64,000 nt of DNA from the NCBI GenBank assembly GCA_007570785.1, contig ML660201.1:44044473-44108472 (forward strand). Direction: 5' to 3'. The position numbers and the translations under genes were made by a program. Within the stretch, counting starts at the first letter, position 1. Each line of letters opens with the position of its first letter. Below, piece after piece: positions 9,501 to 64,000 of the stretch. The notes beneath the pieces were generated by a model. It had not been told where the DNA came from and searched no databases. It saw only the letters and a list, made by a program, of their open reading frames with translations. This DNA is from Antilocapra americana. Lineage: Eukaryota > Chordata > Mammalia > Artiodactyla > Antilocapridae.

Positions 9501-12300
9501 AGATACCAACCTCTTAAATTTCTGAGAGGTACATTATGAGGGACTGCATTTGTCTAAACTTCACCTTCAGCTGGCTCCATAGCCTCCCTAAAGTCAGAAA
9601 GTTTTCCAGCATCAATTTTTGATCCTGAGTTGACAAGCTCGGAAACAGGTGAATGGATTATATCATACTTCGGAACTTTGAAGTTGTTTAACCAACACAG
9701 ACCTCTTATTATAGTGTCGGTGTGTTAGGGAAACCTTTTACTGCCCGTGAAGATTTGCTATGACATTTTGAGTTTATTTTGTGGGCTTCTGGGAACTCAT
9801 GCTATTTTTTATTTGTAAACTACCTACCTCCATCTCTCTCAGTTGAAGCAGAATTGAGGTGGCTAATGCAGGAAATGCACTAATGGGGGGGGGGCACTTT
9901 TGTCCTGTCTGCCTTTCTTTAGTGATGTAGGTGGCACCCAGCATATATGAGGTCAGAAAAGGGTAGTTACCAACCTTTGGAAGAGTTAGGCTTCTTGGGT
10001 AAATATTTATTGAATTATGATAGAGGCAGACATGGAATACCAGTTCAGAACTTGATGTTTATATATTTCTTCTCCTGAAAGCAAAATTATTCTAACTGTG
10101 AGAGAGATGGCATTGGGCCAAAGCCTCCTGAGGACTTGAATACGTTTCACTTGTTCTCTTATCCCAGTTGTCAATAATACAGCACCTGAATACAGAGTGA
10201 AAGCTTTAGGAGGGCGGCTCAGGTTAGATAGTATTCAGAACCATCTCCTCCCTCAAGCCAAAAAGTATCTCTGGGGCACACATAGATCATCAGGGAACTG
10301 TAGGTGAGATTTAACTAAATGGGGACATTGGGAAAACTATCACAGGCACTTACATCTACTTGGCACCTATCACCAAAGACTTGGCCGTAAGACACCTTGT
10401 GCTGGTTTGACTGATGCCCACAGATGCTCTAAGAGAGTTGTTAGGAGCATAGCCTCAACAGTGGAAACACACACCAGGTTTGAACTTTAGTGGTGTAGAT
10501 TGGGGATTTCGTGTGGTTGTATATATGTGGGGAAGTTCAAAAGTGTTCAATGTTATCAGTTGGCCTTTTGAAGATGGAGAAGGCAGCACTAACAAATGAA
10601 GTATAAATATTCATGGGGACTGTGTACCCCTTTAAAAATTTGAATGTCTTTGGGTCCAGTGTAAGTAACCATGTCATAGTCATGATGCTGGCTCATAAAC
10701 CCTGTAGGACAGAGGCTCCTGCAAAACGGAAAAGAAATCAATCACTTTCATGCAAGTGTAATTCTTCCTTGATTTTATTCACTTTACAGTGTTTTGCTAG
10801 TGAATTTTGATGAGTCTCTCCCATTGTGTGAGGATGTGCAAACTTTAGACATTTAAATTTATCTAAATGAGCCACTTATGGACTTGGAGTTTTGGAAGAA
10901 GAGTTCTAAAGTCCAGCCCAGTCCAAATGGATCTGGTTCCAAGCCTGTTTGCCTAGGATTTCCTCTGTACCTGTTTCAGGTTTCACAGGTAGTTCTGTTT
11001 CTAAGGGGGGCCTTAGGGGTAAAGGTATAGATGCTGATGGGCCCTAAGTGCACTGGAGATTGATTTTCTTCATTCTCCTGTTTCAGAAGTCTTAAGACTT
11101 TTGCAAGAACCAGCAAAACCAGGAGTAGAGGTTGGAGAAATGGAGAAGTAGGGCTTAAAACTCCATTCCAATATGTCTCTTTTGACTTGACATACCTTTT
11201 GGGTCTGTCCTGGTGCCAGAACCTGTCACAAAGGACTGTCTTCAAAGGGAAACAAGCCACAGCCTTGTTGGACACGTCTTTAACTCCAGCAGCAAAACCG
11301 GGACCCAGAGCTCTCGAGAGGCAAAGGGGATGATACTGGCTAGTGAGATGAAGCTATAATACCATTGCTGATAGGTGTGCCTGTTCACAGGATGTGTGGG
11401 AACTCATTCCTAAGGGTTACTATATGTTTCAGTTAATCTAACTATGTCTAGCTAGGCAGAATGGATGTGGGCAAATAGTGTTGGAAAAATGAGGGTAAGC
11501 TCTTGGGGCAAATCCAGTCACAAAGCAGATGACTGAGGAAGATAACAGAGTTAAGACAGAGTTAAAACTGGGCAGTTCCTTAGCTTCTTTTGCAAGAAAT
11601 CTCTAGGGAAGTAGACTTTGAATGTTTCTCTTGAGATTTTAAAGTGCTTGTTTCTTTTTCTCTTATTATACTTTTTTTTTTTTTTTTTTGGTTGAATATT
11701 CTCTGAAGACAATCAGAGGCCTGCCAGGATGGGACTTCTGGCTGGTTCCAGCACTGTCCTTAGGCCTCTTTCTAACTCTAACTCATTGGAATTGATGCAC
11801 TTTGTTTAATGGATGTTGTCCTTTTTTTTTCCTTCTTTTTTTTAAGCTGCTTGTTTGGAACAAAATGAAATGCATATTGCATTGTATCCTTCCTGCTTGC
11901 TGTTTTTCTCTTAAATTTAAAACTTATGCATTGAGGATAAAGTACACTTAAGAAGAAATATGCAGAAGAATATCTATTAAAATAACTCCCATCAAATTTG
12001 ATGGTATAACTTCAAGGGATTAAGAAATAACTATTTTGGATGAATATTTTGTGCAGTGGTTTTTTTTTTTTTTTTTGGTTTGTGAATAAGAGTGTATATA
12101 AATGTGTGGTATATTACGACAGTTTTAAGTGGTTGTCAGAAAATTAAAACAGGTCTTAAGGTATATATTTAACTTCCTTTGACAGCAAGGAAGGCATCTT
12201 GACCAGAGTAAATTCTTCAGAACTTTCCAGTGGGACCTCAGAGAATCATCTCTGAATGGAGGAGAAAGTTCGTGCTTCAATAAAATTAACCTTTCCAGAA
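6555..12300 (+). other. SFMBT1: SFMBT1 3' UTR (end not defined) and downstream DNA
   Basis: The stretch after the SFMBT1 stop has no coding potential and one young insertion (9004-9329). Possible poly(A) signals are ATTAAA at 11976-11981, AATAAA at 12279-12284 and AATAAA at 12885-12890; none is clearly decisive. A long 3' UTR is possible (inference). Also present are a G-rich run at 7639-7665 and a nine-G run near 9885. The interval includes many poly-T tracts and no recognised RNA gene. Confidence 0.5.
9004..9329 (+). repeat. Bov-tA SINE with duplicated tRNA head, and target-site duplication
   Basis: A plus-strand SINE with two successive tRNA-Glu-like heads (GCTTCCCTGATAGCTCAGTT near 9010 and GGCTTCCCTTGTGGCTCAGC near 9127) followed by one Bov-A body ending near GACTGAGTGACTTTCACTTC. 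A 10-bp direct repeat, TTTTAAAGTA, at 8994-9003 and 9330-9339 suggests that the whole unit inserted together. Confidence 0.85.
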
Positions 12301-14209
12301 TTCTCCCCATCTCTCCTGCCGTCTGATCCTTTTTTCCCCCTCTGGATTTGGGTGCTTTTTAATGGCAATTCAGAAAAGGTAGGGAGAGCAGAGCTTGCTC
12401 CCATCACTGGGGACTCTACTCCTGATCTCTGAAGACTGTTTGTTGTTCTTTACTTTTGCCTTGGTACAGCAGCACCTGGCCTTAGGACTCCTCCACATCT
12501 GGATGTGCAGAGCACTGCTTTGTCAAAAAATGCATTTTTTCAGCTCTATGTGCAATTTTCCTTGAGCTGTGTCTTCAAGCAATCAGTAATCTCCGTATGC
12601 CCAACTACTGTCTCTTCTGCTTTAAGTACACATCCTACTGTTTGGTTTTCTCTAAACATGAACTGTAACTGTTGAGCATACCCATAAGGGACCTTCTTAG
12701 ATTTAAGACAACGGTAATGCAATTTTTCCTTACCTGTTTATTTTCTTAACCTGATTTTCTGTATTTTCCCATGGTCAAGACTTGTGGAGAGTTTTAAATT
12801 TTATAAATTAAAAATCAGTTTAATTTAAAAACCATTTTGTTGCATGCTCTGTGTGCCAGGCACTATGTTGGATTCAAAAGTGTGAATAAAAATCAGTTCC
12901 TGCCCTCAGCAGGCTCACACTCAGCTGGAAGAGAGAGGTGTGTACAGTCATCTAGCAGTCTAGACTGCTAAAAATTTAGCAGTCTGAAAAGTTCCAGTGG
13001 AGCAGCCAGCACACACAAAGTAATCTGGATGCCCGAGGCATGGGTAGCAGTTCATGACACAGGGAAAAGGAAACTGTATTCCATGCAGCTAGAATGCTGT
13101 GTATAGGCACAGAGGTGAGGAAGTACATTTTTTAAGAGAAGGGCTGGAGAATTGCCTCTAAGTAACCAATTAGCATTTGTGTTCCCCAGATAATCAAGTT
13201 AGTATTCCTATTAACCAAGAAAGCTTTTGAATAGCATTTAACGTTTTATGTAATTGGATTTTTTTTAATTGAAATTTCTTGATGGCTATCTTAAGGGAAA
13301 GTTTCCCTATATTTGATTTTTATTGTTAAACAAATGTACCCCAATGTCTACTGGAATAATACTGTGTACATTGCCATTAAGTGGGTGCAATCCTGGTCAG
13401 GGACCCGAGAGCACCAAGACGCATCTGGAAAAAAGCCAGAGGCGACTGAGAGGGTAGATGACAGAATGGGGACTAGAGGTCCTAGTTGAGAAAGAGAGCA
13501 AGTTCCAAGGAGTCAGAGTTGAATGGGAATAAATGTGTTTATGTGGAGGGAGGCTCTGGAGACTGAAAATACCAGCACCTGGTTTTCTTTTATGAATCAC
13601 GTTGAAAATTAACAAGATGGGGATATATTCACATGTTTACAGTATATACCTCATATATTTTTTAATGAAGGCAGTTGGATTGAAAGTGACTATGTAAATT
13701 ACATTTATGGGGGAAAAATGGGATTGGGGCCTGACTGATAAATTTAAGCTTTGCCTCTTGGGGACTTCCCTGGCTCTCCAGTGGTTAACACTTCACCTTC
13801 CAATGTAGGGGGTGCAGGTTCCATCCTTGGTTGGGGAGCTGAGATACCACATGCCTCCTGGCCAAAAGCCCAAAATATAAAACAAGCAATATTGTAAAAC
13901 ATTAAATAAAGACTTTAAAAACAGCCCACACCCCCCACCAAAAAAAAAAATTCTTAAAAGATTAACCTTTGGCCAGTATATTGGTACTAACAAGGAAGGT
14001 AGGACGCCGAAAGTCTGGGTTGAGAGGAATATGATCAGTTTCCTCAACGACCTGCCTCAGAATAATCCAGGCTGCTTGCCGAAATGTAGATTATTGGCTA
14101 CTTCTCGGAACAACTGAATCGGAATCTGAGGGAGGAATTCAGAACTATTTTTTCATAAATTCTTCAGGGGTGAGGGGTTTATCTTGGAGGGAAAAAGATT
14201 TTAGACAGA
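12301..14209. other. Intergenic DNA between SFMBT1 and STIMATE
   Basis: Holds an unnamed ancient repeat-like stretch (about 12840-13190, TGTGCCAGGCACTATGTTGG) and a CHR SINE (13760-13950). The rest appears unique. No gene seen. Confidence 0.6.
13760..13950 (+). repeat. CHR-type SINE, plus strand
   Basis: Begins GGGGACTTCCCTGGCTCTCC and has a tRNA-like part (TTCCAATGTAGGGGGTGCAG, GTTCCATCCTTGG). It ends in AATAAAGACTTTAAAAAC and a C-rich plus poly(A) tail to 13950. Its internal AATAAA should not be read as a gene poly(A) signal. Confidence 0.8.
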
Positions 14210-14586
14210 TCTTCCGTGCTCCTGCCCTCAGGACCAGGAGCTCGGGGTCCAGGACGGGATTCTCAACCGGGTTTGAGCACCCCGCCTCACCTGGGTCTGT
14301 CCTACTTGTGGTGGGGACCCAAGACACCGCCCCCTCGCCGGCCGGAGCCCCGCCCCTCGAGAGGGAGAGCGGGCGCGGCCAAGGCCCGCCTCCACGCCGA
14401 GTGTGGCCAATCAGGAGCTGCGGTCTCAGACGTCGCGTTACGCGCGGCGCTGAGTCGGTCGCCGGGCTGAGGTACCGGCTCCCGGCTCGGACTTCGGGCT
14501 CTGGGCTCTGTGGCGCGGCCCCAGCAGGTTGGGAGGCCCGGCGGGCGGGCGGGCGGCGGCGCCCAGCGCCCCTCGCCAGGCCCGCT

Positions 14587-63557
<48,971 letters not shown>

Positions 63558-63761
63558 GAAGTGAAGTGAAGTGAAAGTCGCTCAGTTGTGTCCAGCTCTT
63601 TGTGACCCCATGGACTGCGTAGTCCATGGAATTCTCCAGGCCAGAATACTGGAGTTGGTAGCCTTTCCCTTCTCCAGGGAATCTTCCCAACCCAGGGATC
63701 AAACCCAGGTTTCCCACGTTGCAAGGGGATTCTTTACCAGCTGAGCCACAAAGGAAGCCCA
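63558..63761 (-). repeat. Bov-tA SINE with target-site duplication
   Basis: Minus-strand Bov-tA. The (GAAGT)n tail is at 63558-63575 and the head (GGCTTCCTTTGTGGCTCAGC on minus) ends at 63761. Perfect 10-bp duplication TTTTGAGATT at 63548-63557 and 63762-63771. Confidence 0.93.
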
Positions 63762-63771
63762 TTTTGAGATT

Positions 63772-64000
63772 AAGGCATTGACAAAACTTCGAGAACTTGA
63801 AACAGTTGGTTTAGCCCCTCGGGGCATCCTGGAGAGTGCCTTGAAAACCATCTAGGTGGAGGGCAGAGGGGAAGCCTGCCTCTTCTCTAGGTGCCCCTCA
63901 AATCTGGCACGAGGCCTGTCAGGTTGTAAGAACACGGTAAACGTTAGGTGAAGGACAAACAACGTTTTAGGCAGAAGCACCTGCTCCTGAGGTATCGTGA
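63772..64000 (+). other. Intron 7 continues to window edge
   Basis: Unique sequence, no feature seen. The final STIMATE exon is not reached. Confidence 0.6.

Noticed and set aside
13906..13911. AATAAA as the SFMBT1 poly(A) signal
   Set aside because: It lies in the tail of a CHR SINE.

Overview
This window is mammalian nuclear DNA from a ruminant, most likely a bovid close to cattle. The evidence is the repeat content: BovB LINE fragments, tRNA-Glu-derived Bov-tA and Bov-A2 SINEs, cetartiodactyl CHR-type SINEs, a truncated young ruminant L1 (L1_BT type) and a MITE with Mariner1_BT-like ends. These lie over older mammalian repeats (L1M/L1ME, MaLR LTRs, MER20, MER5, MIR, L2). The exact species cannot be read from the sequence alone. 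No bacterial, phage or CRISPR features were seen.

Two protein-coding genes are present, both on the plus strand. (1) Positions 814-6554 hold the last five coding exons of SFMBT1, a Polycomb-type chromatin repressor. They encode the C-terminal 289 residues: the end of the SLED/DUF3588-like region, a basic nuclear-localisation stretch, an acidic-serine linker and the C-terminal SAM domain, ending at a TGA at 6552-6554. (2) Positions 14587-62902 hold seven coding exons of STIMATE (TMEM110), the multi-pass ER membrane protein that helps activate STIM1 at ER-plasma membrane junctions. Exon 1 sits in a CpG island with a CCAAT box and a GC box. Intron 1 is about 36 kb, and the last short coding exon lies beyond the window. 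All splice phases join into 256 in-frame residues without a break. The order SFMBT1 then STIMATE, head to tail, is the same as I recall for human 3p21.1.

Layout: 1-641 BovB; 641-6554 SFMBT1 3' exons and introns; 6555 to about 14200 SFMBT1 3' UTR and intergenic DNA; 14200-14760 STIMATE CpG-island promoter and exon 1; 14747-50932 intron 1, rich in repeats, with four notable structures: a head-to-head SINE composite at 20857-21428, an inverted pair of related BovB copies at 29339-30768 and about 33900-35560, a further BovB at 41110-42566, and a complete solo LTR nested in a SINE at 45219-46316; 50933-62902 the remaining STIMATE exons; 62903-64000 intron with a clean Bov-tA insertion.

I found no convincing new gene system. 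The observations most worth checking are the inverted BovB pair that shares an extra segment and an altered catalytic box, the antisense solo LTR with recognisable promoter and poly(A) elements, the composite SINE flanked by one target-site duplication, and an unnamed ~100-bp local duplication in intron 1. Repeat family names come from remembered consensus sequences and need a repeat-masking run to confirm.
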